Under the pieces are notes generated by a model, which was not told the origin of the DNA, searched no databases, and saw only the letters and a list, made by a program, of their open reading frames with translations. From positions 1,354,785-1,418,784 of the forward strand of contig FJOG01000017.1 of the NCBI GenBank assembly GCA_900073065.1: a stretch of DNA of 64,000 nucleotides, given 5' to 3'. This DNA is from Phialocephala subalpina (Eukaryota; Ascomycota; Leotiomycetes; Helotiales; Mollisiaceae). The translations under genes were made by a program, and so were the position numbers. The stretch's first letter is position 1, and each line of letters begins with the position of its first letter. This document shows positions 46,393-58,188 of the stretch, piece by piece.

Positions 46393-47490
46393 TTGTTGGT
46401 GTTTAGGTAGGTCGTCGATGTCGTTGATGGTGGGAGGAAAGCGAGTCGAAATTTTCGAATTGACCTCCGTAAGCGACGCAGAGAATTGGCGCCTGACGGG
46501 ATAGTGTTCATGTCAACGCAGGGCAGGAAGGAATGTCCGGTCGGAGCTGAGGGATTTTGGGGATCTTGAGTCTCAAAGTGAGCTGGGACATTGAGTTGTA
46601 ATGGAACGGAGCGCGATGATGTGGTGAAGTGGCATAAAGGAGGGTATTAATATGGCCGCGAGTACTCTGAATTTTCCAGCTGTGTTTGAGAGTATATCAG
46701 CTGGAATAAGGAATGGAATGAGTTAGGACATTGATTTTTTCCTATAGAAACGAGTAATATACTTTGTATACTTCATTAGTTAATAGCAAATACGAGAAAG
46801 AACCAAACACCGTAAGTGGTGAAGTAAGCTAGGATATTGATAAGCGGGGTAATACAGCTAATGTGTGCTGGAAAATGGAAGGACCAACGTTATACAAGTA
46901 CCATTTGGCTTCAAAGTCATGGAGTACTACTTTCGCAACTTGATACATTCTTCCCACATTCTTGACTTCAATCTGAGTGGGAAGGTCTTTTTGCAAATCT
47001 CAAACTCCGCGTGATGATGTGAAATATTATTCGTTACTCCGGGAGGCTAAGAATAGCTTGTGTGAAAGTGCGCAGAGTTCTATTGATCGCTTCGGTGACA
47101 AGATATTATCAAATAATCAAAGCAACATTAAGCATTTAAACTGCCTTACAAAATAAGGCGGGAAGCTCTTTCTTACGCAGGGACAGTAGAGCATCTGCCA
47201 GCCCACTAAGCTGCCGAACCTCTAATTTTATATTTCTGCATTCACTGGATACGTGGCAAATAATACCAAGTGAGTAGGGCAATAAGGACGTGTTGCTTCT
47301 TCTTGTCCTTGAACATGTAGATGTGAGAAGGGAAGTTGAACTTTGCATCTCGCCGTCGAGGCTAAGAACAGGCCGCCGTAGGGACCCCTGTCTCTCAAAT
47401 TAGATCACATGGAGACGTATATCTCAACATCATCTCATCTTCTCTCTCTTCATCACTAACCAGAAACTCGAGAATTGACGCGTCTTCGTC
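46393..47490. other. Intergenic, no gene seen
   Basis: 1.1 kb, locally AT-rich around 46660-46860 and 47020-47140. Holds the promoter of the secreted Hsp70-like gene (plus). Only one short ORF (47348-47136, minus) without features. Confidence 0.45.
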
Positions 47491-49248
47491 ATGAAACCCA
47501 TCTCTTGTATGCTTCATTGCATACTTCTGTCATGTACTGTATTGCTTTCCCTGGTCCCAGCCGTAGCATCCAGCTTTCAGAGAGGAGACCGATATTGGAA
47601 TGGCAAGCCACAACCAATTGGCATTGACTTCTCATTCGATCACGCGTAAGAAGTTATCATATTACTCTAAACTTCTGTTGAAATGCTTACTAGAACCTTG
47701 TAGAGTTGCAGTATACGCAGACGGACCTGGGAACTTCACAACCATAGGTGTTGTTCGACCGAATCCCGACAACCCATACATTCAATATGTCCACACCCTG
47801 TTCAACGAGCGAGACACCTGGGACGGCACCTCAGCCGTACTGAACGACGACAACGAGTTCGAACTCGAAGAAGCTTGGATTGACAAAAATTGGTCACGTG
47901 TGTCAAGCTGGCCAGGACGCTTCACCCAAGACTCGTGCAGCAGGCTCTTGCCTTTCTTTATAAAATTTAAGCCCTTCATCCAATTTACCTTCATAAATTT
48001 CTGCTTTCGAGAAGAGGAATATCAGTATCGACCTATAAAGCCGAGATCCCAATACGCGAAGCTTCTATCTCAACGACGAATTCGACGACTGAGAACCATG
48101 GTGCCGAAATGGTTTCGCTCACCTCAACCCAACAAGCTGTCAAGAAGCGGTTTCGTCCTTTCCATATTCGAACTTGTGGAGCAGATCAAGGAAGTTGCTC
48201 TTCAGAACAATATCAGCATCACCTCGGCAATTATTTCGAAACCAAAGTGGATTCATAACGAGATGGAAGACCTCTTCGATGAAGCTTGTCTTCTTGCAGA
48301 CATCGAGGTTTACGAACAGCCTCGTGACCGAGCTGAGATGGCGGCGAGGACTGCACCAGAGGGGGGGACAGTCCTTCTTCTTGATCATGGCAATTACCAT
48401 TTGGATCTTGTCCATGCTGCCTGGGATGATCGCGAGAAAGCTCATAAGCAGAGAGGATCAATGGGCCTGAAGGATATGGGAACAAGCAGGATGTTCAAGC
48501 AGCTGACATGGCATGTCCTGCTTGGCTATATGCGCAATACCAACTCGACCAAGGACGAAACGAACTGGCCGAACGTTGTCGGCTTGCAACATGTCGTCCA
48601 AGAAGTTTCTGTTGCGCGAAACCAACTCAAATTTGGGACAGAATGGCCACAATTGTTGAATATCTCTGAACGAGACACAACTGTCAACTTCACAGAACCA
48701 TCTGGTCGAGTACGGACTGTGAACGTTACCAGTCAGGATGTCTCAGCCATAGAGGCTCGGTATATAGCTGAAATCAGCAATAACATACGGACTCTTTTGA
48801 CGAAAAGAGACAAGTTGGACGAATACTGGACAGGTAGGTATACATCCTCGTGGAAGGACAGTGCTAATAGATACTAGGGGTGTACGAGGAATTTATGAAA
48901 ACAAATCCGATGAGTAAACAGGATATACAGGACTATCTGCGAAACGGAGGTTCCATGGAAAAGTTGCTAGGTGTGGTACCACACCCTAAGAAAGACGATT
49001 CCTGGTACGAAACTGTTGACTCGGTCATCATCCTGGACAAAGGGCATGACGCTGAGATCCTTCGAATGGCGATTGAAAAAGCTCTTAGGCCGAACGGACC
49101 GAATATCACTCAAGCAGAACAGGAGATGTGCGTGCCTTACTATGCAATTGCTGCTCGAGGCGCCGCTTTGAGAGCAAGAGATTGGATTTCCTACTACGAA
49201 GCAAGCTTTCCTGAGTACGAAGAATATGAGTTGGAGGATGAGTTATAA
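47491..49248 (+). CDS. Secreted or luminal Hsp70-like (actin-fold ATPase) protein
   Basis: Three exons, 47491-47645, 47704-48833 and 48878-49248, join in phase and give 551 residues. The true ATG at 47491 encodes a signal peptide (MKPISCMLHCILLSCTVLLS...) that is invisible in the long second-exon ORF. The mature part begins PIGIDFSFDHAVAVYADGPG, which sits where Hsp70-type proteins have their first phosphate loop (GIDLGTTxSxVAV). Later segments follow the same fold: ITSAIISKPKW with a helix, TVLLLDHGNYHLDLVHAAWD in place of DxGGGxxD, VDSVIILDKGHDAE in place of the adenosine loop, and YYAIAARGAALRARDW. All loops are degenerate, so ATP binding is doubtful. There is no substrate-binding domain. 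It belongs to a broad fungal family of Hsp70-like proteins of unknown role. A further unspotted intron in 47880-48050 is possible. Confidence 0.72.
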
Positions 49249-49338
49249 AGAGCCTAAGGTGGTAGTGTAAAAACAATATCAACGCCTCCTCTTACGTCCA
49301 AACTAACCAGAACTCCCAAACAATACCCTGCGAATAGT

Positions 49339-49800
49339 CTAGAGACCGGTGTTGCCCTGACGCAGCTCCGGACCCAGAGCCAACAATTCCTTGTCACCAG
49401 TCCAATTGACATATATGATCACAACAGCCGTCTGTCTCCTCAGCCTTATTAATTCTTCTCCTTCAATCGCATATCCGAACCCCTCTCTATCAACCACGTG
49501 CGCGTCGACATCCACCAACTCGGCACCCAGTTCGAAAGATCCTTGGATCAGGTAAACGATGCACTTTCCCCGCAGGCGAATCTCCTGCTTGCCTTTGGGA
49601 TTCGACCTGAATATGGCTTCGTATCCCCATTCGTCGATCTGGGATGGGGGTTACAGAGGTGAAATGGAGAGGAGGAGGGAGCTCACGTGTTCTCTGACAG
49701 CATCGATGACGACGTCTGACTCCTTGTCGGGATTGCATGCAAATACTCTTTGTGTGAGGATGTCTGCATCCAGAGGCTCAATTCTCTTGACGACGGGCAT
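49339..49800 (-). CDS. Small hypothetical protein, 137 residues
   Basis: Two exons, 49800-49687 and 49638-49339, joined in phase over a 48-nt intron (GTGAGC...CCCAG), give 137 residues. The sequence starts MPVVKRIEPLDADILTQRVF and continues with NPDKESDVVIDAVREH, DEWGYEAIFRSNPKGKQEIR and AHVVDREGFGYAIEGEELI, with predicted alternating strands. No signal peptide, membrane segment or cysteine pairs. I do not recognise a family; the size and strand pattern would suit a small beta-rich domain. Its first codons and upstream region have a diverged duplicate at 53.65-54.18 kb. Confidence 0.72.
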
Positions 49801-50962
49801 CTTGATGGTCGCCAAGGGCGTCGTTCGTGGCTGTAAGGTTGGCTTGGGGTGGGGTGCCAAGACTTGTCACTGTCGGCAAGCTCTTCTCCTAGCGCAGCGG
49901 AATCGATTCTAGATGCCCTCCAAGGTTATTTCTCGTCGGTGTCTCGCTACAAAATTATTCTTGTTCCAAGAAGCGAAGAACGAACGGGAGTAGGAAGCCA
50001 AATGTAAGGCTTGGAGTGAGATGAGACTGAGGGTGAGGCGGGGAAGGTTTCAAATACCCCTCCTTCCTAATTCAGCAGTCGAGGACCAAGTCAAACTTAT
50101 TCCTTATGTGGTCTCTAGGTCTGTCCAACGTTTGTTTGCGCTTACGATTCTCCGCCAGATTTATATGATGGCAATGTGGTTCGATGGAAGTTTCGGATGG
50201 GAGAAATCGGTCGCCACCGATGATGAACGCTACGGTGACCCGAGAAACCCGATTGGAAACGTGGTCTGTCGACATTTTCGGCAGCAACCGCTGTCAACAA
50301 TTACACCTCCTTCACTTGTACACCGACAACCCTACCTTTTGTAGACGACGATTTTGATGACGCGGGATGTTCGAAATTCCAAGAATGCCCAATCACGGAT
50401 GATTCAATGTGCCTCATCCGGGCTGTCGGGCCTGGCTCGGCCGTGCATCATGATACGGCCGCTTCCCCTTGGTACCTGTCAAGTTACGCAAATTCTTAAC
50501 TTCTTCCAATCATTGTTCATCTGCTTGCGAAATCTGAGACACAAGATGTTCGGTATGGCGCAAGTCTCCAATGGCAGGCGAAGCCCTCTCACCGTCTCCA
50601 GACTGTCGGGCTCACCCCACATAAAGCAAAACACTCAACACCCTGCCTTGGTGGCTTCTCTGAGGCTGGGTGAAGGCTATGACATACTGCAAGGCGCAGT
50701 GTGTCTCCCTTTCATCCGAGTAGGGCAGCGCTTGGAATAAGTCTACCCTCACCTGGCTCATATACATCCACGGTTCGCCCAACCCAGTCTTCAGCGACGA
50801 CTTATATTGTCTCATAATCCAGAGAAAGTCTTCTCGGGTGTGTGGGTACACTCAGCTGATCATCAAGCTTCTTGAAGAACAACAACCTTCCATCTTTGCT
50901 TTCGCATCAATATTTCGGAACACTTTCTTCGGGACTTCGGCACACTAATCCCGATCTTGATC
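49801..50962. promoter_or_regulatory. Divergent region between the 137-residue gene and the nuclease-like gene
   Basis: 1.16 kb. The first about 290 bp (49801-50090) match, with divergence, the sequence at 53690-54180. The remainder has no recognised feature. Several short ORFs are present, none convincing. Confidence 0.45.
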
Positions 50963-53589
50963 ATGGCTAGAGTCAGCTATCGCGAGCTTAAACGGCAAGC
51001 CAAAAGTGCCCATATACATGTCAAATCGACGAAATACAGCCCTTTCGACTCCAGCAATGTCCACGCGGATCATAAAGACATGTTCGCTGTCGTTCAGTCC
51101 TTAGGTCGGACATCATATGAGAATTACGGTCACTGCCCCACCAACGAAACGCCGAATAAGCCATGGCAACTCGAAAACAAGATGAGAGCGTTGAAGCTAG
51201 TGTACCTCGCCGTAAAATGCCGCAAAGAGAATCGAAATGAGGCAGGTTGGAGAAATGAGGTGGAATCTAAATTATTCGAGAGATTCGACATCGAAGTTGC
51301 ATGGTAAAATTCCGACCTTCGTCTTCGACCAATTCATGCTGACGGTTTAGTAAACGATGCCGGAAACGCTTGTGGGCATCTGAAATCGAGTCGAACCCTG
51401 CTTTGAGCAACAGCAAAACCACTTCACTGGAAGATAGACAGCGAAAAAGAGGACTGTGCAAATGCAATCCTGCTGGCCGACTGGGTGATAGGCAAGTAAC
51501 ACACTCAGATTTGTACGAATATGAGCTGACATAGAAAGCAGCCTCGATCCAGGAATGAGCGATTTGTTCTCTTCCAGATTGGAAGAACCTGTCTGCCAAG
51601 CTGGCGCCAATGACGCTCAAAATCCTAAGAAGGAACCAGATCGGATACACGGGCTACAGCGAACGTCAAATTTCGAGAGACTTCTGCAACAGTCCTATGC
51701 CCACGAAACCAACAGTCGAGCTTCTCCAAGATCTGTTGAAGATGTTGTCAAAGTCAGTGTCAATCCGGACAACGGAGGAGACCCACTCTTGTTTCCATTT
51801 CTTGTACTCGAGGCAAAGGGCGAGAAAGCCGGCGAAAATTTTGAACAGATGGAGATCCAGACCGCGTTTCCCATTCGAAATATCCTTAAGCTTCAATATG
51901 ATCTTCTGAAAACTCCTGGTAACACGATGGATGTCCCCGGAGGCCCTCTGGTGTGGTTCTTTGCCAGTCGAGGAGAAGATTGGCGTGTATATGCAGCTTC
52001 TGTCCATGAAGAAAACGGCCTACCAAACTATGTGAGTCTCCACCAGCTCCATATGCAAACACCATTTGTCTCCATGCTAACCTTGTTAGTGGATCAATTA
52101 TCTCTGGGGTGGAAGTGTCACAGGACGTGACGAAGCCTTGCAGTTAATCCTCATCGTGGACTACATCCTGGACTGGGCCCGGGACATTTACAGACCTAAT
52201 CTTCTTCGACAACTCAAAATGCTTGGGTTAGTAGACCTGAGTGATGGCGCAACAGTCGCTGTTGACCCAGACGTATACTCAACCGATGGAAGGTTTCAGG
52301 ATTGGATGCGAGATCAAGAGATTGACCCAGAAGAGATTCTCGATCCAAATATGTCAGACACGGCATCGATAATGATGATTGAGGACGCACCTACCGACCC
52401 CCTCGGGCATCTCAAAACGCCTTTAGGAATTGTCCGCGATGCAAAACACATTGAGTCGCGCATTCGTGCTCTCTACCTAACTCGCGACAACTTTCAAATG
52501 TTTCTTCTTGGGTTTGAGAATCCTGACACTGCTATGAAATGCTGTCGGAATATTCTGATTGCGTTGAATCGCAGATGTGTCGTTCTTAAGAACGAAGAAG
52601 TGTTGAATGCAGTTGAGAACTCATGGACTGGAAACAAACGCCCTATGGATGATGTGCGGGATCCAACGACGAGGGTTTATGCACAGTTCCGAATCTCTTA
52701 CTACGTCGACCATGGATGGAACCAAATCAGAGAGTTAAAGTACCTGGCTGTGGCAGACGATGCACGAGAACTCCTAATCGATGCTGCAAAATATGTGCGA
52801 ATGGTCAGAGGCTCAAAGTTCAACCCACCAGAGTGCTCCAGACCAGAAATACTACGTACCTTGGATGGATATCTACAGCGGAACGTCGAACAAGACTTCA
52901 CAGCGGCGTTGTCACGACATACATTCCTGCTAGACATGGTGCGGATGCCCGTGGTCACAATAGGGGAAGATGGAGCCGCTCACGACGACCTCTCGTGGCG
53001 GATGGTCACGAGTCACGACCAAGACAACAAGAGCCCAGGCATTACCATGCAGAATGTCGTGGACCCAATATATGCCAAGGCTAAATACCGCAGTGGACAA
53101 CGTGAACCTTCGGAGCCTTACCTTCGCGTTTCCTCTCGTCAAGATTATGAAAGCAGATCCCTGGCTCCAGAAACGCAAGATGACCGACTCAACAAGGCCC
53201 TAGTGTATGGTGCCATTCAGAACGCACCGCACCTTCCTCGGGGTTCGGATCAGAAACTATGCCTATACATACTCGATGGACAGACTGAGGATATCGCGCC
53301 TTTCTCTGTCGTTTCGATACTGCTAGCTCATCTACATCGGGGTCGAATCTGTGGCACACTCCGGAAAGGGAAGGTTTACCAGACGAGTCGGAAGGGGGAC
53401 GACAATCGCACTGCTCATGAGTTCAAGCTGAACGAGGTTCAAAAGCACTTGAATGTTGGCCATGAAATTCTCAAAAGCAGTGTCTATGAGTGGATTAAGT
53501 TGCTGACGCCATCTGAGGTTATCCCAGAAGGGGAAGGGGTTGCAAGTGCACTTGAGGACATCACCAACACTAATGTTGCACAAGCATGA
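50963..53589 (+). CDS. PD-(D/E)XK nuclease-like domain protein
   Basis: Four exons, 50963-51303, 51351-51491, 51539-52031 and 52090-53589, join in phase and give 711 residues. The ATG at 50963 starts MARVSYRELKRQAKSAHI. Around residues 240-290 the segment GGDPLLFPFLVLEAKGEKAG followed by EIQTAFPIRNILKLQYDLL has the D...ExK core and trailing Gln helix of the PD-(D/E)XK superfamily. Then come SGPLVWFF-type strands (GGPLVWFFASRGEDWRVYAA) and LWGGSVTGRDEALQLILIVD, a block shared by a fungal family of uncharacterised proteins. The C-terminal half (about 300-711) is helical with no known domain. The intron at 51492-51538 has a GC donor (AG/GCAAGT). A nuclease role is inferred from the fold only; the family's function is not known to me. 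The gene sits between two copies of a duplicated segment. Confidence 0.85.
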
Positions 53590-54295
53590 GTTTCGGTTTC
53601 GTATATGTACGAAGTCTATGTGCTTTCATCTGTTGTGGTATACTGTACTATATATGTTCAATTTATCTGCATCCAGAGCCTCTATCCTCTTGACGCGTAT
53701 CTTGGTGATTTCTAAAGAGATGATGATTCGCGGCTTGTCTTGAGGTGGAGTGCCCTGTCTTGTCACCAGCGGGCACAGGCTTGATCGCGCGGTGGAACCA
53801 AGTCCAGCTGCCTCACTGCTTTCTTCTCCACGCTTCAATTCTTTCCAGCCTTCAAAGATTAACGACACGATGCAAGAAGGAGCCTCTGACCATCGTCTTT
53901 TAATCCTCTCCTTCGGGAATCACGGCGTGCAATTGATGTGACGCCAACGTGGCAGAGGCATCTTCAGCCCTAGCCGGATTCGATCCCGGCCTTCAACTCG
54001 GAATAACTAGTTCTTTTCCAACATCTTCATTCATTAGTCTTTCCGCGGGCACTTTGTTTTGAGGAAGCAAGTGCAAGCACCAAGGATCCTTGAAGGGATC
54101 TTGAATGGAGAGCAGAAACGATGGAAAGTTTCAACTGCCCCTCCTTCCTACTTCGGCAGGCGAAGTTCGAGTCGATTTGCAACTTCACACGCGCTCCTTT
54201 TCGCAACGTTTCCTTTTCTTATGATATTCCTTCAAGGTTCAATTCGGATTTTCTGATGAAGGGGTCTTACGATGGAAAATCTAACGGACACGTAA
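53590..54295. other. Intergenic with duplicated, decayed segment
   Basis: Contains the truncated copy of the 137-residue gene's start and upstream region, listed separately. No intact gene is seen. Confidence 0.5.
53650..54180 (-). pseudogene. Truncated, diverged duplicate of the 137-residue gene start and upstream DNA
   Basis: TCTGCATCCAGAGCCTCTAT at 53667 matches TCTGCATCCAGAGGCTCAAT at 49761, and the following CCTCTTGACG...TATCTTGGTG matches TCTCTTGACG...CATCTTGATG. In minus-strand protein terms the copy keeps only about the first dozen codons (KRIEALDAD versus KRIEPLDAD). The start ATG has become ATA. Upstream, GTGGAGTGCCCTGTCTTGTC matches GTGGGGTGCCAAGACTTGTC, and about 300 bp further GGAAAGTTTCAACTGCCCCT matches GGAAGGTTTCAAATACCCCT. 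The spacing between matches differs because of insertions. Confidence 0.65.
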
Positions 54296-56179
54296 TCATG
54301 TGTCTCCTGCTGGCCAGAAGAAGTCTCCTGCTTCCTCGTCGCCAGTTTCGTCGTCAAGCCTGAAGTCGACTTCTAGGTGGTACTCTTGGACGCAGTCAAC
54401 AAATGCTTTGAATGTTTCTTTTCTTCGATAGCGAGCGATGTCAACCGGCGTTAGAACCTGTCCTTTCAGTTGTTCAGGCACGAATGAAGCTGGTTGCGTC
54501 TCCATAAGGGGACCTGCTCCCAATCTTAGCAGTTCCCGCATGATTTTGAAGCTTCCAGAATATACAGCGACATGGAGTAAGCCCCAATCCCGAACATCTG
54601 TCACTGTCAAGAAGTCATCTTGGAAGTCTCTAAGCACTTGGAATGTCGCTTCACTGTCAAGGTGTGCTGCGCAAAATATCGGCGCCCATAGGAGGTCTCG
54701 AGTGTAGTCGAGCAGTGGAGCTTTGATATTAGTGAGATGGAGAATGTCTTTAGTGCTGCCGTATCCTGCGCAACGATGAGTGCAGCTCCACCCAGACCGG
54801 TCTTGAGCTTCGAACTCAGCAAAAGACTAGGCTGTCAAAAGCTTCAGAAACTCTGTGGCTGGATGAGTCTTGGCGGTGACAGACTTTTTGACGATGGTTG
54901 TTGAATTGAATAAGTTGAAAGGTGCAGTCCACCCTCTTGAACTGATGTGATGCAAATCTACCCCACTTTGCAAAAGAAGTCGTACGATGCTTATTTGGCG
55001 AGCTGCAAAGGCCCACTCCAGTGGACTGCTATATGTTGTGTTAGAATTTCAAATACACATTTCAGAGCTATCATTCATACATGCCGCGGCATACTTACGT
55101 CGAGAACCGGCCGAAAGTCCCATTCGGATCAGCGCCATTGTTTAAAAGTATAGCAACTGTTTTGTGAACGCCGCTCTCTATAGCAAACTGATCACCAGTT
55201 AGAAATGATACTATGCTGGGACGACAAGATCCACTCACCCTCAGTGGCGAAGAGTTGTCTGGTGTGACATCCTTGTGACTGGCTTCGCCGGCTTTAATGA
55301 GCTCCCAGACTTTCAAGGAGTGGCCTTTCTTACAAGCTACAAATATTTCAGAATTTTCGTAGACTTCATTCTTGATTGTGAAGCTTGGGAATTTCAAGGG
55401 TGTCCATAGCAGGTACGATGGCCTCAACGCGAGATCTACTTTCAATCTCGAAACTTTATGGAGTATTGGGAGTCGGAGCCTGACGGACGCTTCATGATGT
55501 TTGGCTTTCCTTGTGTTCTCGAACGTTGAGGAGTTCAAGTCAACCTGGAAGGATCTGGGAACCCAAGTCGGGAACCATTCGTTCGATGACAAGTCCATCC
55601 CAGAAATGAATTTGCGATCAGTTTTTGGTTGCAGGGCTACAACATTTCTGGCTACAGTCTTGAGATCCAAATGCATACTGTTCAATCCAGTAAGATAGTG
55701 GCTGTATATTGTCAATTCGGCCACGACCTGAAAACAGCAACGGGGTGTACTTACGTATTCACAACCGATAATATTGCGTTTAGACCATTGAGGTGGCGCA
55801 GCAGCTTTTCATTCCACTCTTTGATTTGTGCTTCCTTGTAAAGAGCCCACTTCACCGGAGAAGATGTTTTTGACTTCTGACTCTGCTGCAATTCACGAGT
55901 GAAGACGTCTTTGATTGATTCGAGAGTCCGAAGTGCCTGGTCAAGTCATTGTTTCAGATTGGAAGTATCGAATTCCAGTGCTGTGCTTGGTCCTTGGTTT
56001 TTGCATAGATTTGAGATCATGTCTGCGATAAACATAATCTGTCCAACTTGGTCTTTTAGTTTGAGGATCTCGTCTGGAGAATTCTTGTATTTGCTGACTC
56101 CACTTAAGGTAATATCTGCGGCCTGCTTCACAAGGGTGATAACCGCAATTATAGAAGCTGTGATACTCAGAGGATCCAT
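54296..56179 (-). pseudogene. HeLo-like N-domain / ankyrin-repeat protein with two in-frame stops
   Basis: The N-terminus MDPLSITASIIAVITLVKQA is the classic start of the fungal STAND N-terminal (HeLo-like) domain. Exons 56179-55755, 55701-55239, 55187-55099 and from 55028 onward join with correct phases through introns of 53, 51 and 70 nt. They read through a middle region (LPILHKVSRLKVDLALRPSY) into ankyrin repeats (IFVACKKGHSLKVWELIKAG; VHKTVAILLNNGADPN; SPLEWAFAARQISIVRLLLQ; GLLHVAVYSGSFKIMRELLR) and an acidic end. Two stops break the frame: TGA at 55948-55946, after residue 77, and TAG at 54829-54827. On both sides of each stop the protein-like frame continues unchanged, so these are probably point mutations in a recently lost gene. 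Readthrough of the TGA (context TGA CTT) is a remote alternative. Confidence 0.75.
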
Positions 56180-58188
56180 TTGGACGGAGTGAGTGTTTGT
56201 GCAGACAGTACGACTGAAAAAAATAGACGGCGTGGGGTAAGCTGCTGGGCGTCCTCCAACAGAATCAATGTCTCCCGAGCATTTAAACTCTTAAGCACGT
56301 TGCGCAGGACATGAAGTAAGGCCTTGAAATGCGTCATAGCACTTGAAAGGCTGGAGTTGGGTCAGACAGTATCGAGCTCAGAAGCTTCACTCGCTTGTGT
56401 TATCGCACTTTGCAGCCACAGTAATGTTGCTCGAAAGCCATTGGCAAGCTCCCAAGAATCCTACTCGGCGTCTAGGCTGCCACGTCAGGCTGTCCCGAAA
56501 GGCAAGGTGCACTCCGGATTAAAATGATCTTTCGCTTGGATCGTTCGTTCGCGTCCTTGCACTTAAGCCACGCGTGTTTGCCCGCCCCCAATTTCAGCCT
56601 GCTTCTGGAGCTATTGATGACGAGCCTATTGGTTGACATGCAGCTACCAGGCGCCTGAGAGTAGCATATAACCACATCGTCCCTTCACAATCCTTTCGAA
56701 ACCAACCAAGAAAATTAAATCGACGCCTCCTCTACTTCGCCAGGTGCTTCAACCATGGCACATAGACCCTCTCACTATCATGAGCTGTGAGTTCAATTTC
56801 CACACCAGGGCGTGAAGTCTGCCGGATGATGGTGAATTACGGCTTCATAACCCGCCGTCGCTATCGAGCTACTATTGATGGCCTTAGAGGCGACATACCA
56901 GAGTAAGACATCTGACTGCGTCGAGATACAACAAGTGGAGCTAAGCAAGCTGAATTAGGGACCCAGATGGGTGCAACTGTCCAGTTCTGTGCGCACCTGG
57001 AACCGGATGTTTTGGCAATACTACCCCAGACCCCGATGCTCCGACGCAAACTTAACGTGAATGATGGTCAGTCTTCTGATATGCATTCGTTTAAGCTGCT
57101 CTGAACAACCTCTCGCTAACGAGATTACTTAGTAGATAAATTTGTTGTTTATATCAGCCATCCTACAACGATAGCTTCGGGAGCAAGCTAGACGAGTCGT
57201 CTGCTCGACGACGGACCTCACCTCCCTCATTCCCTCGATCGCCTTCCGGATAGGCAGAAGCTTCGAAGCTAGTATTTAAGCACACGCAATATAGATATGG
57301 GTATCCTGTGGGTATCTGTAATAGAGTGCGGAGTTTATTGGAGGCTTGACATAGGGGACGCTAAATTGATAAATGGTGTTGTTTGTAACTTCGCGAAATG
57401 TACTCGAGTTACCCAACCTATATCTTATATCGCTGCCCTGGAAGCTTATGAAATGCTGTCGAGAAAGAACTCTGAGACTGAATATGAAGAAGGCTGTAAG
57501 GCGTCAGAGAAGCTTGGAGGGGCAATACAGAGGGCTGCTACGAGGAAGTAAGCTCGTTGAGGAGTCACATGACACAACTGCTGGGATTGATGAGGAAGTT
57601 TATTGTCCGTTTGTCGTTCGCTTTGTTTCGTTCTTCCATTCCTTGTTCTAGCGTTGAAGCTTTAGGTTGGCATATTTGCCAGAAGAGCTGTATAACTTTT
57701 GACTCGCAAGAGTACTTTACTGGTGCGGGAGCAATGGAGCGATCGTTTATAAGATCGACCTTAGCTCTACCGCACAACTTGATGCTGTGATTTTAATGCT
57801 GTTTTTGTAAGATGTTTGCGGAAATCTTGCCCTTGCCCTGAAGCTTGCTAAACTCGTCAAAGGCACATCTTCTCTTCCTTCATTTTAAATGCTTGAGGTG
57901 CGATTAACGGTTCTGCCATTCCGTGGAGTGCCAAAATCCGACAGGATCTTGCAAGTTATCATGAGCTTGAAATTTACTGTCAAGAGCATCGTCCTAAATA
58001 TCCTCGTCACTATGCCTTCATAGGAAGGCCAGAGTCCAATGTTCGATTAGCAGTTGTGCATTATCATCCCACCAAGCTTCAATAACCCGTGAGGCTCCAT
58101 TGTAGCTACACATACACCTATTTTGCCAACCCATGCCACTCTATTCCATGCTATGGTTAAAGGTCTCCAAAAACCATCACATACACGC
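56180..58188. other. 2 kb with no supported gene
   Basis: I see no intact gene. At 56755 a well-placed ATG (CAACCATGGC) starts MAHRPSHYHEL, followed at once by a donor-like GTGAGT, which hints at a first exon, but no continuation could be identified. Two ORFs of 84 and 92 codons (57297-57551 and 57373-57651) overlap in different frames and show no domain. Confidence 0.4.

Noticed and set aside
53940..53985. T-arm-like GGATTCGATCCCGGCC considered as part of a tRNA
   Set aside because: No matching acceptor, D-arm or anticodon arm at the right distance.
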